From: Roseovarius marisflavi
Lineage (GTDB): Bacteria > Pseudomonadota > Alphaproteobacteria > Rhodobacterales > Rhodobacteraceae
Direction of reading: 5' to 3'
Length of the DNA stretch: 64,000 nt
Assembly (NCBI RefSeq): GCF_900142625.1
Contig: NZ_FRBN01000001.1
Coordinates: 310,001 to 374,000 of the forward strand
Both the position numbers and the translations under genes were made by a program. This document shows, in pieces, positions 1 through 8,266 of the stretch. Numbering within the stretch: the first letter of the stretch is position 1; each line of letters opens with the position of its first letter. The notes under the pieces are model-generated. The model saw only the letters and a list, made by a program, of their open reading frames with translations, was not told the origin of the DNA and ran no database searches.

Positions 1-1
1 T

Positions 2-151
2 GCGCAGGCGGATGTTGATGCGCTCAAGCGCGGCGTGATGGCCACGCTGGAAATCGTGCCTGCACAGGCGCCCGACCAGAAGGTCAAAATCAGCGTTTCG
101 CTCAATGGCTTTACGGCCGCCTTTGACAACGCCTCGGTGCTTGAGCAATAA
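2..151 (+). CDS. IalB-family protein, C-terminal fragment
   Basis: This is the last 49 codons of a gene that enters from the left edge and ends in TAA at 149-151. The visible peptide ends in VSLNGFTAAFDNASVLEQ. The VSL-x-GF-x-AAFD pattern is what I know from the C-terminus of invasion-associated locus B (IalB) proteins, small exported proteins of alphaproteobacteria whose biochemical role is poorly defined. The signal peptide and most of the domain lie outside the window, so family assignment rests only on this tail. A strong hairpin terminator follows 38 bases after the stop, so this is the end of its transcript. Confidence 0.6.
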   Translation, partial: AQADVDALKRGVMATLEIVPAQAPDQKVKISVSLNGFTAAFDNASVLEQ

Positions 152-188
152 GCCCACGCCGGGCTGCCTGCCCTTGTCAAGGGAATCT

Positions 189-222
189 GAAAGGCCGCCG
201 GTGTCACATCCGGCGGCCTTTT
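189..222 (+). terminator. Rho-independent terminator after the IalB-like gene
   Basis: The arms AAGGCCGCCGG (190-200) and CCGGCGGCCTT (209-219) form a perfect 11-bp stem with an 8-base loop, running into a T tract. It lies 38 bases after the stop codon of the upstream gene. Confidence 0.85.
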
Positions 223-350
223 TAGATGCCCCTACCCTTTGTCCATCACATCCCGGTGAGGCCTCCCGCATTCCGGCAGGCTATCGTTGCACGTCTGACG
301 ATGGGCGGTCACCCTTGCCGCGACGGGTGTCGTGGCAAAGAGGATGCATG

Positions 351-476
351 ATGAAGGAACTATTGCTTGGTCTGGGGCTGATCCTCCTTGGCGGCGCCAC
401 CTATTGGACGACGCTGAACAGGGTTAGAAGCCGCCGGGCTTGTGGCCGAAAAACACCTTGGTCACATCTTGCGTGA
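351..476 (+). CDS. Possible small membrane protein
   Basis: A 41-codon frame opens with MKELLLGLGLILLGGATYW, a single strongly hydrophobic helix, followed by a basic tail. An AGAGGA sequence at 339-344 gives 6-base spacing to the ATG at 351; the adjacent ATG at 348 would be too close. The last 53 bases overlap the 3' end of the convergent cupin gene, and the basic tail there is probably only its complement read in another frame. No homologue is recognised. It could be a real single-pass protein or a chance frame. Confidence 0.3.
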   Translation: MKELLLGLGLILLGGATYWTTLNRVRSRRACGRKTPWSHLA

Positions 477-795
477 TATGCCAGGTGACCCGCGCGCCGT
501 CGCGCATGACCATAGTGTCATTCACCCCAAGCACCCGCGTCTCGCCGCTGGCATGATCCGTCACGCGGCACGCCCCTGCGAGGATCGTCATAAGTTCGTC
601 GCCCTGCTCGGTGCATTCAAACGTGCCCACAGTACAGCGCCAGATGCCAAGCCGGGTGTCCTGCCCCGGCCCGCCCGCATCAAGCCGGCCAGAGGCGCGC
701 GGCGCGCCCTCAAGGATACGGTAATCGCTGGCGGGATTGTCAAACGGCCAGTCTTCAAGCGGACCGACATCATCGCCGGGTGTGTACATCTGCAT
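424..795 (-). CDS. Cupin domain protein (cupin_3/DUF861-like)
   Basis: The 123-residue protein has the single-domain cupin pattern of the EutQ/ureidoglycine-aminohydrolase-like group: a glycine-rich turn, then GDELMTILAGACRVTDHASG, then a second strand set ending in VTKVFFGHK. Such proteins are usually cytosolic, and many have no known substrate. The canonical HxH-E metal cluster is not obvious, so metal binding is doubtful. CGGAG lies 8 bases before the ATG. It follows the ketoacyl synthase gene by 18 bases on the same strand, so it is probably the last gene of the lpxD-acp-KAS transcript, although a functional link to lipid A is not evident. Confidence 0.7.
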   Translation of the reverse strand: MQMYTPGDDVGPLEDWPFDNPASDYRILEGAPRASGRLDAGGPGQDTRLGIWRCTVGTFECTEQGDELMTILAGACRVTDHASGETRVLGVNDTMVMRDGARVTWHITQDVTKVFFGHKPGGF

Positions 796-813
796 CGGCG
801 GGCTCCGATTTCC

Positions 814-2025
814 CTAGCTGAACCGGCGCAGCGCCAGAACAGCGTTCAGCCCGCCAAAGGCAAAGGCATTGCTCAGCGCCACATCGACCCGGGCGTCGCG
901 CGCGATATTGGGCACCACATCAAGCGCGCATTCCGGGTCCGGCTCTTCATAGCCGATGGTGGGCGCAATGATCCCGTCGCGCAGAGCCATGATACAGGCC
1001 AAGAGTTCGACCGCCCCGGTGCCGCCGATAAGATGGGCGTGCATGGATTTCGTCGAGGAAATCATAAGCTTGTCGGCATGGCCCCCGAACACATCCGCCA
1101 CGGCGGCGCTTTCGGTCTTGTCATTGGCGGCGGTGCCGGTGCCATGGGCGTTGATATAACCGACCTCGTCGCGATTGACCCGCGCATCTCGAAGGGCGCC
1201 CTGAATGGCGCGCGCCGCGCCTTGCTTTGAGGGCATCACGATATCCGAGGCATCCGAGGTCATGGCAAAACCCGCCACCTCGGCCAGGATTTCAGCGCCG
1301 CGTTTGCGCGCGTGCTCGTATTCCTCGAACACAAAAATCGCCGCGCCCTCGCCCTGCACCATGCCGTTGCGATTGGCCGAAAACGGGCGGCAGGCGTCAC
1401 GGCTCATGACGCGCAGACCTTCCCAGGCCTTGACCCCGCCAAAGCACAGCATCGATTCCGACCCGCCGGTGACCATCACCGGGGTGATGCCGCCATGCAC
1501 CATCTGAAACGCCTGTGCCATGGCGTGATTGGACGAGGCGCACGCGGTCGAGACGGTAAAACTTGGCCCCTTCAGGTTATATTCCATCGACAGGTGGCTG
1601 GCGGCGGCGTTGTTCATCAGCTTGGGCACAACGAAAGGATGCACCCGGTTCTTGCCGTCCTCGTAGACCGAGCGGTAATTCTCGTCGAGGGTGGTCATGC
1701 CGCCCCCCGAATTGCCAAGGATCACCCCGGCGCGCGCCGCCAGCTCGCCCGTAAACGTAAGGCCGGCCTGCGCGATCGCCTCGCGCGCGGCGATCATGGT
1801 GAACTGGGTAAAGCGGTCAAACAGGGCAAGCTGCTGGCGGTTGAACCGGGTCTCGGGGTCGTAATTCTTGACCTGCCCGCCGATGCGGATCGACAGGCGC
1901 TCGACATCGCGAAACTCAAGCTCGGAAATCCCGCAACGACCCTCGCGCATGGCCTCGAGGGTTTGCGGCACCGTCGCGCCAAGGGCGTTGATCGTGCCCG
2001 CGCCGGTGATGACAACGCGTTTCAA
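814..2025 (-). CDS. Beta-ketoacyl-ACP synthase, FabF/KAS II type
   Basis: This 403-residue condensing enzyme would extend an acyl-ACP with malonyl-ACP in the cytosol. The Cys-His-His triad of the KAS I/II class is complete: Cys162 in VSTACASSNHA, His294 in INAHGTGTAAND and His331 in SSTKSMHAHLIGG, with the conserved Lys326. The start is TTG at 2023-2025. It shares TTGA with the stop of the upstream acyl carrier protein gene, which implies translational coupling. Next to lpxD and its own ACP, it more likely makes a specialised (lipid A or long-chain) acyl group than general fatty acids. The housekeeping FabF is presumably elsewhere. Confidence 0.9.
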   Translation of the reverse strand: MKRVVITGAGTINALGATVPQTLEAMREGRCGISELEFRDVERLSIRIGGQVKNYDPETRFNRQQLALFDRFTQFTMIAAREAIAQAGLTFTGELAARAGVILGNSGGGMTTLDENYRSVYEDGKNRVHPFVVPKLMNNAAASHLSMEYNLKGPSFTVSTACASSNHAMAQAFQMVHGGITPVMVTGGSESMLCFGGVKAWEGLRVMSRDACRPFSANRNGMVQGEGAAIFVFEEYEHARKRGAEILAEVAGFAMTSDASDIVMPSKQGAARAIQGALRDARVNRDEVGYINAHGTGTAANDKTESAAVADVFGGHADKLMISSTKSMHAHLIGGTGAVELLACIMALRDGIIAPTIGYEEPDPECALDVVPNIARDARVDVALSNAFAFGGLNAVLALRRFS

Positions 2026-2279
2026 GACTGCTCTTTCACCAGCCGCTCGATGCCCGCGATGATCGTGCGGACCGATGAGATATCAAAATCGCTTTCGCTT
2101 GGTTCATTGGCGTTGAAGGGCACGGAAATATCGAATTCTTCCTCGATGGCGAAAATGCTTTCGACAAGTCCAAGGCTGTCAATGCCAAGATCCTCAAGCG
2201 TGTTCTCAAGGGCAATATCGGAGGGCTCCAGAACTGCTTGTTCGGCGATGATGGCGATGACGCGATCTTTGATGCTCAT
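2022..2279 (-). CDS. Acyl carrier protein (specialised, lpxD-linked)
   Basis: The 85-residue acidic protein carries the phosphopantetheine motif DLGIDSLGLVE, with the attachment serine at residue 35. It then has FAIEEEFDISVPFN, the helix II-III region of acyl carrier proteins. It is longer than housekeeping AcpP (about 77 residues). In its FAIEEEFDISVPFN stretch it resembles the rhizobial long-chain carrier AcpXL as I recall that sequence, though I cannot align them here. It sits between lpxD (41-base gap) and the ketoacyl synthase (4-base overlap). It is therefore the likely carrier for acyl chains made by that synthase and used by LpxD. Confidence 0.9.
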   Translation of the reverse strand: MSIKDRVIAIIAEQAVLEPSDIALENTLEDLGIDSLGLVESIFAIEEEFDISVPFNANEPSESDFDISSVRTIIAGIERLVKEQS

Positions 2280-2320
2280 GGTTATGTCTTTCCGCTGTGA
2301 CCCGGTGGCTGACCCCGGAT

Positions 2321-3412
2321 TTAGGTATTATGGGGCGGCTTTGAAACAGTTTTCTTAAGGTGCGATACATCATCGAACAACCGCCGCAACCGGCGAAGTC
2401 CTTTGAACACCTCCATCGTGGTCTCCATCTTCATCGCCGGATAGCCAAGCATCACCTGGCCCGCAGGAATATTGGCCAGAACAATCGTGCCGCCGCCGGT
2501 GATCACATTGTCGCCGATAAAGACATTGTCGCTGACGCCGGTTTTGCCTGCCAGCACCACGTTATTGCCAATCCGGGTCGAGCCGGCGATGCCGACGTGA
2601 CCACAGAGCAGGCAATCATTGCCGATGCTTACGTTGTGGCCGATCATCACGAGGTTGTCGATCTTTGTGCCATTGCCGATGGTGGTGTTGCGGATGGTGC
2701 CGCGATCAATCGTGCTGTTGGCGCCGATCTCGACATCATCGCCGATGGTGACGCCACCAAGACTATGGATGCGGGCCCAGCTTTGCGCGCCGCCAGTGCC
2801 CGGATCGCCAAGCGTGGCGCGGGCTGTTTCAACTGTCGAGAGTTCGGGCGTGACAAAGGAAAACCCGTCGCCACCGATCACCGCGCCCGGCTGTGCGATA
2901 AAGCGCGCGCCAATCACGACGCGCGCGCCGATCCGCACGCCCTCGCGCAGATAGGCACCGGCGCCGATTTCTGCGTCATTGCCGACATAGGTTTGCGGGC
3001 CGATGATCGAGTCCTTGCCGATCTTTGCGCCCTTGCCGATCACCGCCAGCGGACCGACACTCACGCCCTCACCAAGCTCGGCATCGGGATCAATCACCGC
3101 AGAGGGGTGACGCCCCGTGTCCCAGCCCTGACCGGGATCGAGCAGCGCGGTCAGGCCCGACATCACATAGCGCGGGCGCGGCGCGACGATCGCCGCCCTC
3201 AGGCCAAGTGCCTGCCAGTCGGCCCCCGGCCAGATCACAGCCGCAAGCGCGCGCCCCTGCCCCAGGGTCTCGGCATAGTCCGGCGTCATCGCAAGCGCCA
3301 GGTGGCGCGGGCCGGCCTCGGCGGGCTCGGCAACGCTATCCACCTCCAAATCAGCGGCGCCCAGGGCCTGTGCCCCAAGCGCCGTTGCAATCTGTTGAAT
3401 GGTATAGGCCAT
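2321..3412 (-). CDS. lpxD: UDP-3-O-acylglucosamine N-acyltransferase LpxD
   Basis: LpxD transfers a 3-hydroxyacyl chain from ACP to the 2-amino group of UDP-3-O-acylglucosamine, the third committed step of lipid A synthesis, in the cytosol. The 363-residue protein has an N-terminal uridine-binding domain (about 1-100) and a left-handed beta-helix of hexapeptide repeats (about 105-330). It ends in a helical tail (about 335-363, [17 protein letters not shown]). The catalytic histidine is His259 in MIGHNVSIG. An insert near residues 190-215 is typical of alphaproteobacterial forms as I know them. It is not in a fabZ-lpxA-lpxB cluster; instead acp and a KAS gene follow it. The transpeptidase gene ends 27 bases upstream. 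Confidence 0.93.
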   Translation of the reverse strand: MAYTIQQIATALGAQALGAADLEVDSVAEPAEAGPRHLALAMTPDYAETLGQGRALAAVIWPGADWQALGLRAAIVAPRPRYVMSGLTALLDPGQGWDTGRHPSAVIDPDAELGEGVSVGPLAVIGKGAKIGKDSIIGPQTYVGNDAEIGAGAYLREGVRIGARVVIGARFIAQPGAVIGGDGFSFVTPELSTVETARATLGDPGTGGAQSWARIHSLGGVTIGDDVEIGANSTIDRGTIRNTTIGNGTKIDNLVMIGHNVSIGNDCLLCGHVGIAGSTRIGNNVVLAGKTGVSDNVFIGDNVITGGGTIVLANIPAGQVMLGYPAMKMETTMEVFKGLRRLRRLFDDVSHLKKTVSKPPHNT

Positions 3413-3433
3413 AAATGCCCCCTTCGCCTGAAG

Positions 3434-3441
3434 GAGTATTT
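3434..3441 (-). repeat. AAATACTC element, copy 1 (overlaps ldt stop codon)
   Basis: Read on the minus strand, the TAA stop of the transpeptidase gene runs directly into ATACTCC and then a small hairpin, CCTTC-AGGC-GAAGG. The same AAATACTC (once CAATACTC) word occurs at four other gene ends in this window. Confidence 0.5.
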
Positions 3442-5053
3442 AGCCCTGAACCGCGCCCAGTGAAACCCCTGCCTTTTCAAGCGCGTCCCACACTTTCGCG
3501 TCCCGCCCATAGACATCGCCGCGATATTGGGTGCGCCCCTGTGCCTTGGTAAAGGCGGTGCGATAGATGATGTGCACCGGCACCTGGGTCTTGAGCGGGA
3601 CAATTGACTCGCGCCCGGTGTTCAGGACCGAGTGGAAATAGGCCTTGGGATCGTCCTCTTGCCTGGCCAAAAGCGCATAGGCAAATTCAAACGGCTGCTG
3701 AAGGCGAATGCAGCCATGGCTGAAGTCGCGTCTTTCCCGGCCAAACAGCGCCTTTTGCGGCGTATCATGCAGGTAGATGTTGTATTTATTGGGGAAAATG
3801 AACTTGACCAGGCCAAGCGCATTGCGTGTCGAGGGCGGCTGTTTGATCGCAAACGGGAAGTTGCGCGCGTTATAGGCGCCAAAATTTACCGCGCCGCGGC
3901 TTACCTCGCGTCCACGGCTGTCATAGAGACGCAAATGCGAGGCCGCGTTGGGATTGCGCTTCATCTGCGGCAGGTATTCGTTGACGGCGATCGAGCGTGG
4001 CACATGCCAGGTGGGGTTGATCACCATATGCTCCATCATGTCAGAAAACTCGGGGCTGCGCCGGTCGCTTTCGTTCTTGCCGACCACCGCGCGTGTCTCG
4101 AAAGTGAGGTGGTCATCATCCATGATGCGGGCGCTGAAATCGGTGAGATTGACCAGAATATGCCGCTTGCCCCGCTCGGGTGTCAGCCAGCGTTCCCGCT
4201 CCATCGCGACGATCACGGATTTCAGGCGCTGTTCCACCGGCACATTGAGCGCGGCAATCGTGCTTCCCCCGGCCACACCGTCCTGTTCGAGCCCGTGATC
4301 GCCCTGAAAGGCCTGCACGGCGGATTGAAGCGCGGCGTCATAGGTCTGGCTCGCGCTGCGCGGCAAATATCCCATGCTGACCAGCCGATTGCGCAGCGCC
4401 ACAACCGGCGCCCCCGCCTCGCCGGGCCTGAGGGCGCTCGCGGGCACGGTCGCGCCCCATCCGCCCTGCGCCATCAGATGCTCAAGCCGCAGCTTTTCCT
4501 TCATCAGGCGGGCGTAATCATTGCCCTGCGGCGCAAGCGAGCGGAAGAACGCGCGCGGCTCTGTGGTTGTAAGTCCGGTCAGATTGGTGATCGGGTCGAC
4601 ATAAAGCACCTCGCGTTTGATGCCATCGTCTACCTTTGAGGGCACCAGAACACCGCTTTGCATGTCGCGCGCAAGCCGCAGGAATGTGCGGCTCAGCTCG
4701 CCCTCGATCAGGCCCAGATCACGGCTTGAGCGCGCGGCGGCCATCCGCTTCATTAGATCGGCCAGATCATAGCGCGCGTTCGGCAATCCATGCAGGTCAA
4801 CCTCGCTCAGCGTGCGCACAAGCGCCTTGCGCCGGGCGCGATCCTCGGCGCCATCGCCGGTCCAGATCGGAGCAAAGCCGGTCTCGCGGTAAAATGCCGC
4901 AAGATCCCGGTCGCTTGCCACGGATTCCGCCAGAGCTTGGCGGAAGGCGGTGACCTGTGCCACGGCGGGATGGCTGGTAAATACAGTGGTCAAGGTTACA
5001 GCGGCGGCGGCCATCAGCAGGCCAAAATCACGGCGCGTCTTTGCCAACGTCAT
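3440..5053 (-). CDS. L,D-transpeptidase, YcbB/LdtD type
   Basis: The enzyme would form 3-3 (meso-DAP to meso-DAP) cross-links in periplasmic peptidoglycan. With the ATG at 5053 the protein has 537 residues. AGGGG lies about 6 bases upstream of this ATG, and an upstream in-frame TTG at 5083 has no such site. It has an export signal with a basic start and hydrophobic core ending near PAVAQ, and a peptidoglycan-binding repeat (QTYDAALQSAVQAFQGDHGL). The C-terminal YkuD domain contains HDTPQKALF (His429) and SHGCIRL (His446, Cys448). Length and domain order match LdtD rather than short Ldt proteins. A MepK-like endopeptidase diverges from it. Confidence 0.92.
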   Translation of the reverse strand: MTLAKTRRDFGLLMAAAAVTLTTVFTSHPAVAQVTAFRQALAESVASDRDLAAFYRETGFAPIWTGDGAEDRARRKALVRTLSEVDLHGLPNARYDLADLMKRMAAARSSRDLGLIEGELSRTFLRLARDMQSGVLVPSKVDDGIKREVLYVDPITNLTGLTTTEPRAFFRSLAPQGNDYARLMKEKLRLEHLMAQGGWGATVPASALRPGEAGAPVVALRNRLVSMGYLPRSASQTYDAALQSAVQAFQGDHGLEQDGVAGGSTIAALNVPVEQRLKSVIVAMERERWLTPERGKRHILVNLTDFSARIMDDDHLTFETRAVVGKNESDRRSPEFSDMMEHMVINPTWHVPRSIAVNEYLPQMKRNPNAASHLRLYDSRGREVSRGAVNFGAYNARNFPFAIKQPPSTRNALGLVKFIFPNKYNIYLHDTPQKALFGRERRDFSHGCIRLQQPFEFAYALLARQEDDPKAYFHSVLNTGRESIVPLKTQVPVHIIYRTAFTKAQGRTQYRGDVYGRDAKVWDALEKAGVSLGAVQG

Positions 5054-5382
5054 AGAATTCCCCTTAAGTCGCGCGTTACACAATGTTGATATTATAACCC
5101 TCCACTTAAGGGCCTCTCAATTTTTTCCTAACACTTTGCTGTCAACTTTATGCGCAGGGTCGTGACTGCGGCCAAAATACAGCGTGGCTTGCGCAATTCG
5201 GACACAGCGTCGAAATTTTGCGCGAAAACCTGCCGAAAACCCTTGATGCTGGCGCCGGCCGCCAAATCAGGACTTGGTGGATGATTCTTCATATGCAATA
5301 AAGTCTGCACATCTGGGGATGATACGGCAAAGCCACGGCACAGTGGCACTTTAGGTAGGCGACGGGACAGGCGTTTAACACA
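5054..5382. other. Divergent intergenic region, ldt / mepK-like
   Basis: This 329-base non-coding stretch separates two divergent murein genes. It contains the TTGAGA-N18-TATAAT promoter for the minus-strand gene. I found no clear promoter for the plus-strand gene and no RNA gene. Frames here are short or shadow the neighbouring genes. Confidence 0.6.
5091..5120 (-). promoter_or_regulatory. Sigma-70-like promoter of the L,D-transpeptidase gene
   Basis: On the minus strand, TTGAGA (5115-5120) is followed after 18 bases by a perfect TATAAT (5091-5096), about 38 bases upstream of the ATG at 5053. It could also serve the downstream lpxD-acp-KAS genes. Confidence 0.6.
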
Positions 5383-5955
5383 ATGACGAAGCTTATGAGC
5401 TCTCAGAGCATGACGCGGCGTGGGATACTGGGTGCATTCGCAGCAACCGCCCTTGTGGCCGCACCGACCTTTTCCAATGCAGCAGGCTTTCTGCGAGGCG
5501 CTGGCGATGTACGCCGCATCCGCATGACATCGCCGCGCACCGGGGAAAAGATGGATACGATCTATTGGATCGAGGGCGAATATATCCCCGAAGCGGTCCG
5601 CGAAATCTCGCTTTTCATGCGCGACTGGCGCACCGATGGCGTCAAGGATATCGACACCCGCACGATTGATATCCTCGCCGCAAGTCACAATCTTCTGGAC
5701 GCAAGCGAACCCTATACCCTTTTGAGTGGCTATCGCAGCCCAAAGACCAACGCCATGCTCCGCAGCCGCTCGCGCGGGGTTGCCAAGAATTCGCGCCACA
5801 TGATCGGTCAGGCGGCGGATCTGCGTCTTGGAAGCCGATCAGTCAGCCAGATTTATCGCGCAGGCGTTGCCTGTGGCGGTGGTGGCGTCGGTCGCTATTC
5901 CAGCAGCAATTTCGTGCATATGGATTGCGGTCCGGTGCGCAGCTGGGGCCGGTAA
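5383..5955 (+). CDS. DUF882 / M15A murein endopeptidase, MepK (YcbK)-like
   Basis: This 190-residue zinc peptidase would cleave peptidoglycan cross-links outside the cytoplasmic membrane. The N-terminus has a twin-arginine-type signal (SMTRRGILGAFAATALVAAP) ending near SNA. The M15A metal and catalytic residues are visible: His139 and Asp146 in SRHMIGQAADL, then His179 and Asp181 in FVHMDCG. E. coli MepK (YcbK) cuts 3-3 cross-links and its gene neighbours the LdtD gene. Here the pair is divergent, which supports an opposing cut/join function. A hairpin follows the gene at 5986-6008. Confidence 0.88.
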   Translation: MTKLMSSQSMTRRGILGAFAATALVAAPTFSNAAGFLRGAGDVRRIRMTSPRTGEKMDTIYWIEGEYIPEAVREISLFMRDWRTDGVKDIDTRTIDILAASHNLLDASEPYTLLSGYRSPKTNAMLRSRSRGVAKNSRHMIGQAADLRLGSRSVSQIYRAGVACGGGGVGRYSSSNFVHMDCGPVRSWGR

Positions 5956-5985
5956 GCCCCTCTTTTCAAATATGAAATACACAAA

Positions 5986-6008
5986 AGGCCGGTCTTTTTG
6001 ACCGGCCT
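5986..6008 (-). terminator. Terminator between mepK-like gene and lipA
   Basis: The arms AGGCCGGT (5986-5993) and ACCGGCCT (6001-6008) form an 8-bp stem with a 7-base loop. On the minus strand the stem is followed by TTTTG, so it fits best as the lipA terminator. It may also stop the convergent mepK-like transcript. Confidence 0.75.
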
Positions 6009-6036
6009 ATGTATTTTGTACCGCAGGGCCCTTTGT

Positions 6037-6984
6037 TCAGGCAAACTTGGCGTTGCGCGCCGCCTGAAGCCGGGCAAAATCATCGCCCGCATGATAGCTT
6101 GAGCGGGTCAGCGGCGAGGCCGATACCATCAGGAACCCCTTGCCATAGGCCGCGCGTTCATAAGCGGCAAACTCATCGGGGTGAACAAAGCGATCCACAG
6201 CATGGTGTTTCGGCGTCGGTTGCAGGTACTGACCGATGGTCAGAAAGTCGATTCCCGCTGCGCGCATGTCATCCATCACCTGGTGCACCGCCTGGCGATC
6301 TTCGCCCAAGCCGACCATGATTCCCGATTTGGTGAACATGCTCGGGTCAAGGTCCTTGACCCGCTGCAACAGCCGCAGACTGTGGAAATAGCGGGCACCG
6401 GCGCGTACCTCGGGGTAAAGGCCGGGCACGGTTTCAAGGTTGTGGTTGAACACATCCGGCTTGGCCTTGACCACGACCTCTAGAACCTCGGGGTCGCAAT
6501 GCAGGAAATCCGGCGTCAGGATTTCGATCGTGGTGCCGGGGCTGCGATGGCGGATGGCGCGGATGGTCTGGGCAAAATGCTCGGCCCCTCCATCCTTGAT
6601 GTCGTCGCGGTCGACGCTGGTGATGACCACATGCTTAAGGCCAAGTTTCTGTACCGCATCGGCGACGCGGCCCGGCTCGAAGGCATCAAGATCTTCGGGC
6701 GGCTTGCCGGTGGCGATGTTGCAAAAGCTACAGGCACGGGTACAGACCTCGCCCATGATCATCATGGTGGCGTGGCCCTGGCTCCAGCATTCGCCCGCAT
6801 TGGGGCATCCGGCCTCTTCGCAGACCGTCACAAGTTTGTGCTCGCGCATGATCTTGTGGGTTTCGAAATAGCCCTTGCTGGTCGGCGCCTTGACGCGAAT
6901 CCAATCCGGCTTTTTGGGCTGAACATTGTCGGGACGATGCGCCTTTTCGGGGTGGCGTTGTCCGGGTACTTTGAGATCACGCAC
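6037..6984 (-). CDS. lipA: Lipoyl synthase LipA
   Basis: LipA is a cytosolic radical-SAM enzyme that inserts two sulfurs into octanoyl-lipoyl domains. Both iron-sulfur clusters are visible: Cys55, Cys60 and Cys66 ([12 protein letters not shown]) for the auxiliary cluster, and Cys81, Cys85 and Cys88 (CTRACSFC) for the SAM cluster. The C-terminal RSSY motif starts at residue 294, and its serine ligates the auxiliary cluster. I place the start at GTG 6984, giving 315 residues ([18 protein letters not shown]). The GCGGGGAAAA sequence just upstream is a plausible ribosome site, and the further 25 upstream codons do not look like LipA. Confidence 0.95.
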   Translation of the reverse strand: MRDLKVPGQRHPEKAHRPDNVQPKKPDWIRVKAPTSKGYFETHKIMREHKLVTVCEEAGCPNAGECWSQGHATMMIMGEVCTRACSFCNIATGKPPEDLDAFEPGRVADAVQKLGLKHVVITSVDRDDIKDGGAEHFAQTIRAIRHRSPGTTIEILTPDFLHCDPEVLEVVVKAKPDVFNHNLETVPGLYPEVRAGARYFHSLRLLQRVKDLDPSMFTKSGIMVGLGEDRQAVHQVMDDMRAAGIDFLTIGQYLQPTPKHHAVDRFVHPDEFAAYERAAYGKGFLMVSASPLTRSSYHAGDDFARLQAARNAKFA

Positions 6985-7129
6985 GAAATTTTCCCCGCGA
7001 ATAGTTTGGTAACACTCACCTACTATAAAACATGGCGATGGGAAGTGCCAGTGATGCAACGCCGTTACCCGGTGGCCGCATATGCGTAAAGAGTGTCCAT
7101 CGCACTTACCGAGTGATTCAAGTGTTACC

Positions 7130-7155
7130 GGCCCGTGCCCGATTGGGTGCGGGCC
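7130..7155. terminator. Hairpin between oxyR and lipA
   Basis: GGCCCG (7130-7135) pairs with CGGGCC (7150-7155), with an inner CCC/GGG pair around a short loop. It lies 28 bases after the oxyR stop on the minus strand, where it lacks a strong T tract. The GTTTTG tract is on the plus side. It is a probable but weakly supported oxyR terminator. Confidence 0.4.
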
Positions 7156-7183
7156 GCGTTTTGCGTTGGACCGGCCGGGGGTT

Positions 7184-8110
7184 TCAGGCAGCGCGCGCCG
7201 TGTCGATCAGCGATTGACCCACCGATTGCAGGACCTCGGCAAGCTTGGCAAACCACGCCTCATTCTGCGAGCTTTGCCGCCGCACAAGGGCAATCCGGCG
7301 GGCCGGTTCGGGCGCACAAAACCGCCGCAGATGCATGCCAGGCGCCGCCCTTTGTTCGATACTGGCCGCTATTTCCGGCATCAAGGTAAGACCAAACCCG
7401 GCCTCGACCAGCCGCGACAGCGTGGCCAGCGACGAGGCGCCCATGTCGATCTGTGCATGTCCACGTCCGCGCCCGCAGACCTCCAGCGCCTGATCAGTCA
7501 GGCAATGGCCATCCTCCAGGAGCAGAAGCGGGCTTTGATCAAGCGCCGCGGGGCGCAGGGTTTCGGCGGTGGGACCAAGGGCGGCAAGGCGCGCCGCGCT
7601 GCCGGCCAAAAGAAAGCGATCCTCAAACAAGAGCCATTCGTTCAACCCCTCGGCGGCGACCGGAAGGGCGACGATGGCCGCGTCAAGCTGGCCGGTCTGC
7701 ACCTCCTGGATAAGCTGGTCTGTCTTCGCCTCGCGCACCTGCACATCAAGCGAGATGTCGCGACTGCGCAGCGCCTCAAGCGCGGCGGGCAGGATATAGG
7801 GCGCGATGGTCGGGATGATCCCCAGCGACAGCCGCCCCGTGAGCCCACCTTGCCAGCGGGCGGCCTCTGTCAGGGCCTGCATCTCGCCCAGAACCCTCGT
7901 GGCATGGGTGAGAATCAGGCGGCCAAAGGGCGTCAGCACCACATCGCGCGCGCGCCGCTCGACAAGTTTTTCACCAAGCGCCGCCTCCATCTCGCGAATC
8001 TGCACTGAAAGGGCGGGTTGCGAAATGCTGACCACCTCGGCGGCGCGGCCGAAATTGCGCTGTTCTGAGAGGGCTTTGAAATAGCTGAGTTGGCGCAGGG
8101 TGATGTTCAT
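7184..8110 (-). CDS. oxyR: LysR-type regulator OxyR
   Basis: The 308-residue protein has a LysR winged helix at the N-terminus (about 1-60, [20 protein letters not shown]) and a periplasmic-binding-like sensor domain. The peroxide-sensing pair is conserved: Cys203 and Cys212 in [19 protein letters not shown], with the same spacing as Cys199/Cys208 of E. coli OxyR. It is therefore likely to activate hydrogen peroxide defence genes when that disulfide forms. It diverges from a VIT-type Fe/Mn transporter gene 156 bases away, a sensible target because iron level sets peroxide toxicity. The typical catalase or peroxiredoxin target is not in the window. Confidence 0.9.
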   Translation of the reverse strand: MNITLRQLSYFKALSEQRNFGRAAEVVSISQPALSVQIREMEAALGEKLVERRARDVVLTPFGRLILTHATRVLGEMQALTEAARWQGGLTGRLSLGIIPTIAPYILPAALEALRSRDISLDVQVREAKTDQLIQEVQTGQLDAAIVALPVAAEGLNEWLLFEDRFLLAGSAARLAALGPTAETLRPAALDQSPLLLLEDGHCLTDQALEVCGRGRGHAQIDMGASSLATLSRLVEAGFGLTLMPEIAASIEQRAAPGMHLRRFCAPEPARRIALVRRQSSQNEAWFAKLAEVLQSVGQSLIDTARAA

Positions 8111-8266
8111 ATGCTGAAGTTATGCAAATCACGCAAAACCACAAGTCCGGATTATCGCACTCCGCCCTCTGCCCGGGCCTTTGGCTCCGCCTTACCGCTT
8201 GCGGGCCGCGAGCGGCGGCCTATGCTTGACCGACACCGGTTACCACACACAGGCTAAGGCGTGATC

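Noticed and set aside
1312..2358. A 348-codon open frame on the plus strand across the KAS and ACP genes
   Set aside because: It is the reverse complement of two well-supported minus-strand genes with full catalytic motifs, and its peptide has no recognisable domain.
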